A model generated the notes under the pieces. It saw nothing but the letters and a program-made list of their open reading frames with translations. It did no database searches and was not told where the DNA came from. Shown in pieces: positions 10,371 through 21,658 of a stretch of DNA of 64,000 nucleotides. The stretch is from Trichuris trichiura (taxonomy: Eukaryota > Nematoda > Enoplea > Trichinellida > Trichuridae), in NCBI GenBank assembly GCA_037903355.1, contig JBAJFE010000018.1, positions 62,001 through 126,000 on the forward strand, read 5' to 3'. Within the stretch, counting starts at the first letter, position 1, and each line of letters opens with the position of its first letter. Made by a program: the position numbers and the translations under genes.

Positions 10371-12643
10371 TGCTTTGCTTTCTTATAATGCATGGGCATT
10401 TGGGCACGAATTTTCCGCCTAAAAATCCGTTTGTATCCGGTGTACAGTCTGTTTATTTTTGTGTGATCGGAGTTGTTGAATCGTTGAGAATTACTCCGAG
10501 CACTCGTTGAGTTGCTGCGTTTTACGTATCTGTTTACCATTTGACTGCGCTCGTTATGTTTGTATGTGTGTGCTGTCAAGCGTGGCAATACAGTAATGTT
10601 CAGGTGAATTTTGAAATTGAGTTACCATTAAGATATGTGTACCAGCATTAAACTTGAATTGCTATTGAGTGTGATCGATTCATTAGTTGTTTCACAAGTC
10701 TGCATATATGTGTTGAGAAGCGAACTTTTCGCTGAAAGCTCACGAAATAATTAGATATGTTTTAGTTTAAGTCACATAGCGTTTTCATGTTTATTCGTGT
10801 CAATAGAAAGGTTGGTTGTTAGGCGATGTTTGCTGAAAATGAGCTAGGAGAAGCGGCTCCCTACATTGGTAGTCAGCAAGAGAGCGAACAAAGCAGAAAA
10901 GATGGACTTTTGGTTCCCTACTGAATCACGTTGAATATGCTGGGATGTATTTTTGATTTAAGCCCATTTTCATTTCAGAAGCTGAATGCATTCAAATCAG
11001 AATAAAAAGAAATATTGCACGAAGCTTAGTAAAAGTACAACTCATTAGATTAAGATTAGATGACCAATTTAATGTAGCGATCGTCAAGTTGGTTCCACCT
11101 TCACTTCAAAATGCGTTGAGACTTGTTAGGGTGGCAGTAGGTAAGAGACGGTTGGATTAATAGATATTTAACGTTGTTTCGTCAGCTGCAACATACATTT
11201 GATCTCTGAGATAAGCGGTGCTGGTTATTGCATCAGTGGTTTCAGATCTGCATTCTACTGAGTAGAAGCGACGCTGTAAGTTGCGGCGTCCGGATTGGAT
11301 GTCGGTCAGGTGGTGATGGCTTGAAATGGTTATGTGTCTATAGTTGTAACAAGTGGCATAATCTTTTTCGAAAGGAAGTTTACTGATTCATTTATCTAAT
11401 GAATATTTTCTGTTTACTTTTGTTTTTTTATTTTTTTGCCTGTACAATTTTTTTTTCTGGGGTTCTTGGCCACTATGTCTTCAGTAAGTCTTAGCGTGTG
11501 CCGAAACATTGCAGGTTTTTGTTTACGCAGCACACCATCCATCCTGTTCTAGCATTGGCTAAGGCTACCCTGACTGTTTACCGTTTCATATGACGCGGAA
11601 GTAGCGCGAAGGTGTGATCCTCTTCGCTGGTGTTGCCCAGTCTGAGCGGTGAATATGGGAAAGGAATGAGCGTATATCGCCCAAAGTCAGTGTACATGTA
11701 GATTTGGTATTCCAGCACATTTCAGTAGCTTCAAATGCTCCGTGGCTATCCACTTCATGATTTATCCAAAACTTGTCACCGCTAATTCCTTGATTGTCAC
11801 CTAGGAAAAATGCAGCTGCGTATCCGATAATCAGCTACGGAGTCAGAGCAGCGAGACTTGCCGCATTCGGATAATGGTTGTTTCCGCTGGGCTCCATAAA
11901 ACAGAGACCCTTTAAGCGTGAACGCAAAGGTTAAATTTAGGCCTCAATGTCGGAGCTCAATATTCGTTAGGTGGGTTGAACAGTTAGGCGTCTAACTAAT
12001 AAAATCCTTTTCTGGTTCCCCAAAAAGATTAATGTTTATCAAATAGAGTGTGTCTTTGTCACTGAATATGCTTTTGAAAGATGGAAGTTTGCCAACAGAA
12101 TGGCCAAACATCGTCTGTCCCCTTATGAAGTAATGTTCCTCGATTGTTTCTTTTTGAAGGTTGCCTCGTTTTTGTCAATTAAAGTTAAATTTTTTGACCA
12201 TATTTGTTTCATTTCTCACATCTGTCTACGGACGTGCTTGTTAAAGGACAGACGTTTTATGAGACGTCAGGATTAATGCGTTTGAAATCTTCGGGGCAAT
12301 GTTGGCCTGTCATCAGGGAAGAAAAGATGTGCACTATTAACTGCCAACACCAGCTGTGAAAGGATGGGAAGCGATAGTGTTTTAGAAGAGAGTAGACAGT
12401 TTGTAAGCTTTAAAGCATGTGCGTAATATAAAATTTTTTTCTAGCGAGTGCTTTTGCCAGATATACAATGCTTTAAATTTGAAGATGCCCTCGATTTGTA
12501 GAATGCTTACACGAAAAGGAATTCAGGTACGAACTGCATTAGGTAGGCTAACTTGCGCATCATGTATTCTGTATAGTTATTTGTTGTTCAGCTCTTGTGG
12601 TCGGTGTCGGTTTATAGCTTTGACTGGTGGCTTAGTATCTGTT
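10371..12643. other. no gene recognised; T-rich tract near 11415-11460
   Basis: The stretch is AT-rich with long T runs at 11415-11460. The open frame on the minus strand at 10588-10355 (77 codons) lies partly in the minisatellite and has no known motif. Confidence 0.45.
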
Positions 12644-12736
12644 CGTGTGTATAGCCAACTTAAAGGTTATATAAAGAATAGGTCTAGGTCAGCAGGGTGA
12701 ACCGAAGGCTCTGTTGCCGGTAAGTTCATTGCTTTA
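12644..12736 (+). promoter_or_regulatory. candidate TATA promoter plus short first exon (copy 2)
   Basis: GTGTATAGCC, 12 bases, then TATAAAGAA is followed by a strong donor GTAAGTTC (12721), with the same spacing as the block at 9083. Where copy 1 has ATG, this copy has GTG, so if the small frame mattered its start is lost here, or the exon is a leader. The pair looks like an old duplication of a transcription start region. Confidence 0.3.
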
Positions 12737-13785
12737 TTATCCTAAGGCAACTTGTAATAATTGCCCTGAAACCCACATTTTCGGAATTTTGTCCGTCTGG
12801 TTTGCACTGAGGTTTTTCTCTATTGCTTCCTGTTAGTGTTCTTCTTCAATTCCGGCTGTCGGTTCGGCATAGTGTCTCTTTGCTATTTGCTTTAATACAC
12901 ATTAAATTTTCACTGCTTTCTCAACCTCTGATTGTCCGCTTTGGTTCCCGCAGGTGAATAGATTAGTGAATGAACATTTTGCCGTTTATCTTATCAGTAA
13001 ACCATGAATCACTAGTGCGTAGTTCAGAAAGAGCTCCTTTGCAGTTGCTTTGCAGCTTCCTAAATTATAAATGCAGTAACAGTTGAGTCAGCTTATGTAT
13101 CCTGAAACCTTGTTGACTCCTTTGGTTTGCTCATAATGTCATGAGTTATGTTAAAAGTAAGGGGTTCATCGTAGCAAGTGGCGGCCGATCGATGTATTAT
13201 CAAAAAAACAAACAATGCTAGGTCTAAGCAAAAACGTTTAGAGTTTTGGAAATGTCTTATTTGGCCCGCAGTAAGCAATTTGTATAGCTTAAAGCGAGGT
13301 AGCTGTTATTCATACGTAGAAAACGTTGCAACCACGAATCATTGCAAATTTTAAGTGGGAAAGATGCATTGAAAATCTAAGCTCAGAGCCGCCGAATTTA
13401 TGCTAGCACAAACAAGCTTTTTCAGCGAGCTGGTGCATCCTTCAATGTTTCCGTCCGGTCAAAATGGTGCTGTTGAATTACGAACGGATATTAACTGAGG
13501 AGTATATTGTTGCTAAAATTAGGGTATCCCACGATTTGTCTTTTATTTAGGCGACAATGCATGCTTAGATTTCTGGTTGTAGGAGTACGTAAACCTATTT
13601 TCATTGGAAAAGGCAGGAAGTATTGCGGAAACTAAAGAAAGGGTTTGCTAAGGGTTTCATGCAAAATTACATTAGACCTTATCTTTGAAAACATAGTTCC
13701 TCTTAACTGGTGTGTGTGTGTGTGTATGAACATTTTTGTACGGAAAAGCTATAAATATTAATATTGTTATTATTACTTTTAGATT
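12737..13785. other. no gene recognised; short GT microsatellite at 13710-13728
   Basis: Non-coding DNA with a GT run. The segment 13680-13745 resembles 39300-39355 (TCCTC, TAAC, GGTGTGTGTG, TTTGTACGGAAA), so a dispersed repeat fragment is probably present. Confidence 0.4.
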
Positions 13786-13866
13786 CATAGTAGATCTTCA
13801 GATTCACGGGTTTGGCCTGTTGGATGTATTTGTAAGTAAACTTGAAAATGTCCTACCAATGGATGG

Positions 13867-16077
13867 ATGAGAAAAAATAGGATCCACGTTAAAAATACCA
13901 GTTCCCTAATAAAAATAAACCAAACAGCCCTTCTAGACAAAAAGTTCCAATCCCTATACTGTTCCCGCTCCTGGGAGTTCCGTAGGTCCAACAATAAGCA
14001 AGCGCGTCCATCATCTTCACTCAATAACACAGATAAAACTATCGTTAACCTCAGCTTCCTTGTTCTAAACGGCAATGAGAAAACAGTTTCAGGCAAAGGT
14101 TTAAATTTCATTCCCACTCCTAAAAACCCCCCGATTTTAAATATAATTGCCTCCACGGAGTACGGTCTCGCGCAAACCGATCCTAAGGTGGCTAAAGAAA
14201 TTAAAGGTCACATCTCCAGCCTAGTATTGCGCAACAACAATCGTCCGACCCCAAACCTAAGCAGTTCAGAACAGGAGATCATTAGAAGTCTAAAGTTCAG
14301 AACGGACAATGTGATTACGAAGGCTGACAAAGGTAATACGGTTGTTATACTGGATAGGAACATCTACACACAAAAGATAAATGAGCTCCTCAGCAACCCC
14401 GTTTACCGTCCCATAAAACAAGACCTGACCGATAAGACCCGAAAACGTTTGCAAAATATGTTAGACTCCTTCGCCAATGAATCCCAAGACCCAATTATTT
14501 CTAAAATAAACCGTAGTCTCTCATACATCAGTAACACTAGGTGCCCTGAGCTTTATGGCCTTCCCAAAATCCACAAACCAGGGGTCCCTCTTAGACCAGT
14601 TGTCTCCAGCATTAATAGTGTCACCTCAAGACTTTGTTCATATCTAAAAACTATAATCCAAACCCCTAACCGGTAAACGCGAGTCCAATGTTAAAAATTA
14701 TAAAGAATTTTGTTCCACACTAAAAGACATAAAAATGCAGCCCGGTGACATCATGGTCAGTTACGATGTAAAAGACCTTTTCACAAGCGTTTCCATAAAA
14801 TATACCATCAACTTGCTTCAAACTCTGTTAGATGCGGACGACACCATCTTGCAGAGGACGAAATTAAACCCCACCCACATAGTTAAATTGGTGTCGTTCT
14901 GCATGCGCGAGGGCATCTACTTCAGATTCCAGGATAGTTTCTTCTCACAAAAGGACGGTGCGCCTATGGGCGTCCACTCTCCCCCATACTTGCGGAGATC
15001 TTCATGGAACATCTCGAAGAAAAAGCCTTCAGCACTCTGCAAGACTGTGCCCCTCCTATCCTTTTCAAAAGATATGTAGACGACATCTTTGCCATCATAA
15101 AATCAGGCAGTGAAGAAACTCTCTTGGAACACCTGAATAGTCTCTTCCCCAACCAGATAACGCTAACCATTGAGAGGGAAAATAATTGTAAACTCCTTTT
15201 TCTAGATGTCTTAGTCATTAAACAAGGGAATAAGTTAAAAACAACAGTTTATTGGAAACCCACCCACTCGGACCGGCACCTAAACTTTTCTTCTCATCAC
15301 CCTATTTCAGTTAAAAGAGGTATAGTTAAAGGGACGGTTGACAGGGCCCTTAACGGTTTGTGACCCCGAATATTTAAATACAGAATTAAGACACATTTAT
15401 AACACACTATGCAGTAACGGATACCCCAGTAAATTTGTCAATTCCATTATTAAACAGTGCCAACAAAATAAACCTTCATCACCGTCCCCGCCTGATAACC
15501 AACAACGCCCGGTGCTGCTCCTTCCCTACTACAGTGGTTTAAGTGAACGGATCAGGAGACTGGGGCGCTCCTTAAATTTCAACGTTCGATTTAAAAGTTC
15601 ATGTAATCTTCGTTCGATTGTGAGAAATGACAAGATCAAGGTTCCTTTTGACAGCAGACCCGGTGTCATTTACCAAGTAAAGTGTGGTTGCAACGCCTGC
15701 TACATAGGAGAAATGGGCAACACTTTACTTAAGAGATTCGGCCAACACACGAAGAATGTGTTGACATACAAGAATGCCGAACGAAGACTCAGTGGGGTAT
15801 ACAGGCCACCGGCCCGGGGCGTCCACCAACAACGGACCCTCGAAAAGCCATGGAGAACGCGATAAACGCCTCAGTGATCGTTGAGCACGCATCTCGGTGC
15901 ACACTGGACCCGCATCTGAAGATCGTATGCCACGAAAACTTATTACATTTTAGGCGTATTAAGGAGGCTCTGTACATCCAGAGCAACTCCACTATCAATC
16001 GCGACAATGGCGTGGAGGTTAGTGAAGTATGGGCTGCGCCGATTAATAAATTCCAATGCTGCGCCCTACCCAACTAA
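13867..16077 (+). pseudogene. Penelope-like reverse transcriptase/GIY-YIG endonuclease pseudogene
   Basis: The product would copy element RNA at a nick made by its own nuclease. In order the sequence shows ITKADKGNTVVILDR and LYGLPKIHKPGVPLRPVVSS (13867-14676), YDVKDLFTSV and DGAPMG (14735-15000), the catalytic RYVDDIFAII (about 15072) and LFLDVLV (about 15200). The nuclease follows with GVIYQVKCGCNACYIGE (about 15665) and the C-terminal RRIKEALYI and NRDNGVEVSEVW (15955-16030). Frame changes near 14670, 14985, 15345 and 15800 break it into five pieces, so it is inactive, but the catalytic residues of both domains are still present. The damage is mostly small indels, which suggests a moderately recent insertion. 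Confidence 0.92.
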
Positions 16078-16145
16078 TCAAACACCCATTGTACCCATGC
16101 GCTATATAAACCCCTTATCGAATAAACACCTTCTCCCCAACACTG

Positions 16146-16183
16146 CTGACGACGGAACACGAGCAGTTCCGAAACGTACGGTA
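16146..16183 (+). ncRNA. hammerhead-ribozyme-like motif in Penelope 3' repeat
   Basis: CTGACGA (16146-16152), a single extra C, a 5-bp stem GGAAC/GTTCC closed by ACGAGCA, then GAAAC (16171-16175) match the two conserved strands and stem II of a hammerhead. A two-pair stem III closing at GTA (16181-16183) can be drawn. The extra C and the lack of a convincing stem I mean it may be degenerate. Hammerheads are known in the terminal repeats of Penelope-like elements, which supports the reading. Confidence 0.45.
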
Positions 16184-16343
16184 TACAAATTGTTCTGTAT
16201 TTTCTCTTACAATTTGCTCATACATCCGTTGGTAGGGCACTTTGAAGTTTACTTACAGATACACCCAACAGGCCAAACCCGTGAATCTGAAGATCTACTA
16301 TGAAGCTATTCAAGCCTGTTAAAAGACATCCTGTCTTTCGAAA

Positions 16344-17419
16344 TTATTTTTAAAAGAAAAATTATTATTAGTATTATTTTAATTAGAGGTAGAAAAAGGG
16401 AAATGATTTATGGAATGAGAAATGACGTCGTATAATTTGTGCTATGGTAAGGAACTTTCTCCAACCATTTTGGGAGAAACTTAGTTGTCTAGTTTTAAGC
16501 TTGTAGTCACTCTTTAAACTGACTCCATTTCTGGTTTAAACTACTTCTTGAAACGTGATTGTTTCCCAATCTTCTCATTTAGTGAAGAGGCAAATCACCC
16601 AATACGGCGGCTTGTCCAGAAAAGTAGGTATGCTGTTAAAACTTGAACGCTTACTTAACAAGCTGTTGCCTTTTTAAAAAGTGAATACTTACGCAGCCGT
16701 TAGAAAATATGTTAGCTTAGTATAAATAATTTTTGTTGTGAATACGATTTAAGCTCCCTTGCTACGAAGACTTGCCTTCTGGTAGGGTGAATGACGTGTC
16801 TCCGAAATAAATATTTAAATTTAAGCATACTAAGGAGGTACAATGTGTTGCTCTGTGACAGCAGGGTATAAATGCCTGCTGTGCCAAACAGCTGTTGCAT
16901 CCGTAGCTTCACTTGCGTTCTTGCATTTTGGAAAAAGTTGCTATGGTTTACATTCTGCTCCGAATTTTTAAGTGGAACTAATGAGGGAAATGATGCGTGA
17001 AGAGGAAGCTCTGCAGATAGGAGTCTCAGCTTCACACAGCGTATAAGCTTTGCTCGTACGATACAAAGTGATGATAACCAAGTGAAACCATTAGATGTCA
17101 TGAAGACGGACAAAATTCCAATAAAGACCAACTCGTTCACAGTAGCGATCAGTTAATCTCAATCAATGGTTTTTCAATATTTAACATTAGACTCTGAAAG
17201 AGGTTAACGTGAGCAAGCTGAGACAGGTTTTCTCTATTAAAACTCCATTTTTATTAAGTCACCTACACTATAACAATGCATTCATTTCGGTTGTCTGTTT
17301 TGTAGATGCACGAAGAGTTGCAAGAGGCACTCGTTGAATATAACCGAATTGCAAATCTTACACCACCCGTCGATAGCCGATTTAAAGCGTCAAAAATATC
17401 ACCTCAGCGGCCGACCGGT
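16344..17419. other. no gene recognised
   Basis: AT-rich DNA. The longest frame is 142 codons on the minus strand (17140-16712); it has no recognisable motif and no supporting splice sites. Confidence 0.4.
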
Positions 17420-18657
17420 TCCACTGTATTGGAAACCAAATGACGGTCAGCAGAATGAAAGGACATGACCCGTCCAGAAACGGTGGATTCTCTGACTTTG
17501 GAAGTATAGAAGTCATGATGAAGACAGTCCTGAAGCGGCAAGCCAAGCAGTGTCGGCTCTTATTCACTTGCTTTGAGTTCCATCATTGGTGGGTGAGAGA
17601 AAAGATATTTTGGAGTCCGTGCGGATACGGCCATACGATATTTTCAAGACATTAAATTAACGGTCCGCGGAATGGAAGGATATGACCCGTTTCAAAACGG
17701 CGGATTCTTTGACTTTGGAACTGTTAGAATCATGATGAAGACAGTTCCTAAAGCAGCAAACGAAATAACGTCAGCTCTGTTTATTAGCTTGCCACCAGTT
17801 TGACCATTGGTGGACGGGTGGGCGGGAAAAAAGATATTGAACTCGGCAGAATCCCGGAGGGAGTCTGTACCCATACGATATGCTGAAGATATTAAAATAA
17901 CAGTCGGCGGAATGGAAGGATATGACCCGTCTCGAAACGGTGGATTCTTTGATTTTAGAACTGTTATAATCATGATGAAGACGGCTCCCGAAGCAGCAAA
18001 CGAAACAACGTCAGCTCTGTTTATTAGTTTGCTGCACGTTTGACCATTGGTGGGCGGGAAAAAGTTATTGAACTCGGCAGAATTCCGAAGGGAGTCTGTA
18101 CCCGTACGATATTTTGAAGATATTAAGATAATAGTCGGCGGAAGGGAAGGATATGACCCGTCTCGAAACGGCGGATTCTTTGACTTTGGAACTGTTAGAA
18201 TCATGATGAAGACAGTTCCTGAAGCAGCAAACGAAACAACGTCAGTTCTGTTTATTAGCTTGCCACCAGTTTGACCATTGGTGAGCGGGAAAAAAAGATA
18301 TTGAACTCGGCAGAATTCCGGAGGGAATCTGTACCCGTACGATATTTTCAAGATATTAAATTAAGGGTCCGCGGAATGGAAGGATATGACCCGTCTCGAA
18401 ACGGTGGATTCTTTGACTTTTGGACTGTTAAAATCATAATGAAGACAGTTCCTGAAGCAGCAAACGAAATAACGACAGCTCTGTTTATTAGCTTGCCACC
18501 AGTTTGACCATTGGTGGACGGGTGGGCGGGAAAAAAGATATTGAACTCGGCAGAATACCGGAGGGAGTCTGTACCCGTACGATATTTTGAAGATATTAAA
18601 ATAACAGTCGGCGGAATGGAAGGATATGACCCGTCTGGAAACGGTGGATTGTCTGAT
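17420..18657 (+). repeat. tandem satellite, unit 231-240 bp, six copies
   Basis: The shared ATGACCCGT motif lies at 17465, 17682, 17922, 18153, 18386 and 18626, giving steps of 217, 240, 231, 233 and 240. Each unit runs through GCGGGAAAAAAGATATTGAA, CTCGGCAGAATTCCGGAGGG, GGAATGGAAGGATATGACCC, a GACTTTGGAACTGTTAGAAT segment and GAAGCAGCAAACGAAA, and ends GTTTGACCATTGGTG. Part of the length variation is an 8-base ACGGGTGG segment present in some units. Most plus-strand units have a frame of 75-78 codons that stops at the same TGA, and the minus strand is open for 219 codons across three units. This could be chance or a relic of coding repeats. Confidence 0.9.
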
Positions 18658-19335
18658 TTCCGCAGGAAAGTCGGACCAAAATGGTTTCAGAAGCGTCAAA
18701 AGAGCAACGGATCTGATACTTTCAATGCTTTCGCCTACTGTTCACTGTTCTTTCGACTTCTTATATTCTATTGAAGAAATTGTTCACCGTTTGAACGCCT
18801 TAATAAACCAATGTTATGCTGAAGTAAATTGTTTGTCTTCCCTATAGCCAAGGCATGAATGATGACACATTGGTAAAGAACTTTGTGCAAACATAGACGA
18901 CAAACTTTTGCTGTCCTGACCTGTGTTGGCATGTGACTTCTTTGTCAACGTCCACTTGCTGTATCATCACGTCTACTTCCTTCTTTAGGTTGGAATTATT
19001 CATCTTTTGATGAATCAGCAAAAGGCAGCGGTCATGCGATATTTTCATTTTCTTGAAATGTGATTACATTAAGAACTTTTTCCTCTCTCTGACGTTCATG
19101 TTGTTCGGAAGAACTGTTTGTAACTGGCCATTTGTGTTACCGTTGTGTCAATAAGTGATTAATTGAATTTAAGATTATTTCTTGTTCAGCCTGACGGACG
19201 CATAAAACTTTTCACGGACAGAACATGAACACGTTGAAATGACGCGATTTTGCAAAATGAGAAACCGCAGCGGTCACTGACAGCTTTCTGTCTTTTGACA
19301 CTTTTGGCATTTCTTTTCATTAAGAAAAGTTTTAC
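18658..19335. other. no gene recognised
   Basis: No coding region or known repeat seen. Confidence 0.4.
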
Positions 19336-19627
19336 AGTAGATCTTCAGATTCACGGGTTTGGCCTGTTGGATGTATCTGTAGGTAAACTTCAAAATGCCC
19401 TACCAACGGAAGGATGAGCAAATTGTAAGAGAAAATGCAGAACAATTTTTATACCGTACGTTTCGGAACTGCTCGTGTTCCGTCGTCAGCAGTGTTGGGG
19501 AGCTGTTGTCCGTTGGTAGGGCATATTGAAGTTTACTTACAGATACATCCAACAGGCCAAACCCGTGAATCTGAAGATCTACTATGAAACTATTCAAGCC
19601 TGTTAAAAGACATCCTGTCTTTCGAAA
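19336..19627 (-). repeat. Penelope-like terminal repeat, foldback form with hammerhead-like motif
   Basis: Two inverted copies of the terminal repeat flank a short middle. The left arm starts AGTAGATCTTCAGATTCACG and the right arm ends in its reverse complement near 19583, followed by the usual CTGTCTTTCGAAA end. Between them, on the minus strand, lies the hammerhead-like block (CTGACGA at 19489-19483, GAAAC at 19464-19460), identical in its core to that at 16146. It has no coding sequence, so it is an internally deleted, non-autonomous copy. Confidence 0.75.
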
Positions 19628-20116
19628 CAAGAAAAGCTTCTTAATTAATCGAAGAACCGTATGAGCAAAGCATTTCGTAAAATAGTTTGCACAATGTTTT
19701 TCAACTCGACGGGTCGACTAAAGGAATATCGTTACGTTTAACCGTTTGCTCCTTACGTGGAAATCATTTCTCAGATGGTTTGAGGATGACTTTTAATTAT
19801 TTCTAATCATCACTGTATCGTTCACCTTTTGTCGTGCTCATGTTCAATCATCTCAAGCCACCATCTCTACACTGACCATCAACCTCACGTGACGTAACCT
19901 AGATATTTATAAGCCTTGTAATAGGCGTCTTGTTTCCCTCAGTCATCCTGCTCTCCCTCCCTTACCTAAGGCTAAGCCTTATGTTCAGGCTTAGGCTTAA
20001 GTAAAGGTGGTAGATGATGATCGGCATGTAATTTTGCTCAGCGAAGTGGTGAGTAGCGCTGAGAGAGGACCAACTATGTTCATGACGTCACAAGTACTTT
20101 CCTTATATGAGCTTAA
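19628..20116. other. no gene; foldback-like segment at 19936-20030
   Basis: The segment 19936-20030 (TCATCCTGCTC, TAAGGCTAAGCCTTA, GGCTTAGGCTTAAG, GATGATCGGCATG) resembles the foldback at 59913-60018 and pieces near 26570-26660. It looks like a small palindromic MITE family. No gene is seen in the rest. Confidence 0.4.
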
Positions 20117-20295
20117 GAGGTGACTCAGGTCTGCTATGTTTCAGCGTAACCGGAAGTGGAGGCGGCTAATTCAAAACGTGATCTGCAACTCTACAGCGTA
20201 ATAACATGTTATTAGCGGCACAACGGGAGGAACGTTGTCGTCAGGTGTAGTGAACACGTGCTGAGTTGTTGGCGCGCCAGCACGATGGAGCATCA

Positions 20296-20441
20296 GTGAC
20301 ACATGCAGTGACCCGGTTATCGGTCTAACGGATTAACGCCGAAGAATTCTGCTAGACGGCCACGTAATAGGCACATGCACTGACCCGGTTGTCGGTGTAA
20401 CGGATTAGCACCGAAGAATTTCGCTACACTGCAATGTAATA
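20296..20441 (+). repeat. tandem duplication, unit about 73 bp, two copies
   Basis: The unit CACATGCAGTGACCCGGTTA through CCGAAGAATTC to GTAATAG occurs twice in a row with about ten differences. It lies inside the element 20117-21658. Confidence 0.8.
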
Positions 20442-21075
20442 GCGTCTGTATGTGTCACTGATGCGTTTAGTGACCTGTAGGAAAGAGCGATGGTGAGGGA
20501 ATTAAGCCGCTGCGCGTGCATTGAAGCCACGGGAAACACAATGGGGCGTGTAGGTGTTCAAGCTGAGACCTCGTCTAGCAATTCGTGAAAAACGTCAGAG
20601 GTCAACTGTCCGAGCTGCAGCGTGCCTTGACAGACTGAGTAAATCTCATTCTGCGTTAAGTCTGTCCCGGGATCTATTGGCAACTTCCCATCGACAAGTG
20701 AAGGCAGCGTAAATGTGGCACGAAGAAGGCACAATATTCATAGGGACATCGACTGGCTGCAGGAGACAGTGCCAGATAAAAAAGCGTCTGTGCTTTCCCT
20801 ACGCGGCAAGGGACTGCTGCACAGCCAGGGCTCCTTCGGTTGCACACACCCTAACCGGACGAGCCGCCAGCGCCACAGCCGTTGTCACAGTCAACGGTAT
20901 GTCGAGCGTTAACGTTTACTTCCTCTGACGCCTTCTGCCTGATTAGGTACACCCCAGTGAACCCGTCAGATGCGCCTATAGCGAAATCGACGCGTCACCT
21001 TCGTCAGGGTGAGCGCCTGCGTTAGCAGTACGTATGCTTTTTCCCTTTTTGCGTTACTCATTGCCCGCGTCTTCA

Positions 21076-21527
21076 GTGATCGCTAAGTAACGTTACTTTG
21101 CACTATGCTTCTTGTCGTGTGCGCCATGGTTAAAACTGCATAACTCAACAGCAGCAACGAACACGCGTTATGTTAAGGTTTAGGCTTAGGCTAGGGCAGA
21201 GCACGATGGCCGGCGTGGTTATAGCTCGCACTTGGAAACAATTGCCTGAACGGGAAACTGTTTCCATGTGTGCAGCGTTCTTTCGGTAATACGCATCGCG
21301 CGTGATCGCTAAATAACGTTACTTTGCGCTATGCTTCTTGTCGTTTGCACCACGGTTAAAACTGCATAACCCAACAGCAGCCACGAACACGCGCCATGTT
21401 AAGGTTTAGGCTTAGGCTAGGGCAGAGCACGATGGCCGGCACAGTTCTAGCTCACACTTGGAAACAATTGTCAGAACGGGCAACTGTTTCCAGGTGTGCA
21501 ACGTTCTTTTGCTATTACGCATAGCTC
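21076..21527 (+). repeat. tandem duplication, unit 226 bp, two copies
   Basis: GTGATCGCTAA starts units at 21076 and 21302. Both run through CTATGCTTCTTGTCGT, AACTGCATAACYCAACAGCA, TTTAGGCTTAGGCTAGGGCA and GAGCACGATGGCCGGC to CTGTTTCCA, with few differences. The duplication is internal to the element 20117-21658. Confidence 0.88.
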
Positions 21528-21658
21528 GCATCAGGGCGCAGTAAACAATGGCTCAGGTCACCCCTTGTTCAAGCGACGTAATAGTCCCCACTTGACCTCC
21601 TTTGAAGTTGCCGACTCCACCTCCGGTTAAGCTGAAACATATAAGATCCGGTGACTCT

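Larger units (their letters stand above)
13786..16343 (+). mobile_element. Penelope-like retroelement, near full length, frame-broken
   Basis: The element encodes a Penelope-type reverse transcriptase joined to a GIY-YIG nuclease (13867-16077). The first about 85 bp (CATAGTAGATCTTCAGATTC onward) returns as an inverted copy at about 16216-16305, and the right end then continues to CTGTCTTTCGAAA at 16343. Such complex terminal repeats are known in Penelope-like elements. The 3' repeat also carries a hammerhead-like motif (16146-16183) and AATAAA (16120). Four other copies of the terminal repeat lie in this window (2763, 19336, 28675, 40518). Confidence 0.85.
20117..21658. mobile_element. non-autonomous DNA transposon with long inverted ends
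   Basis: The left end has TATGTTTCAGCGTAACCGGA and then AGTGGAGGCGGC (20135-20166). The right end carries the inverted equivalent: GCCGACTCCACCTCCGGTTA and then AGCTGAAACATA (21610-21641). The matches extend outward to GGTGACTC on both sides. There is no transposase frame inside. The interior shares the motif CTTAGGCTAGGGCA and the CCCCACTTGACC block with the hAT leaders at 1-995 and 45366, so it may be a deletion derivative or relative of that family. The exact ends and target duplication are not resolved. Confidence 0.6.

Noticed and set aside
13785..14156. 123-codon minus-strand frame
   Set aside because: It lies opposite the Penelope reverse transcriptase and its terminal repeat, so it is a shadow of that coding strand.
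17692..18351. 219-codon minus-strand frame as a repeat protein gene
   Set aside because: It lies fully in the tandem satellite, has no start or splice context, and unit lengths vary outside multiples of three, so I list it only as a property of the satellite.
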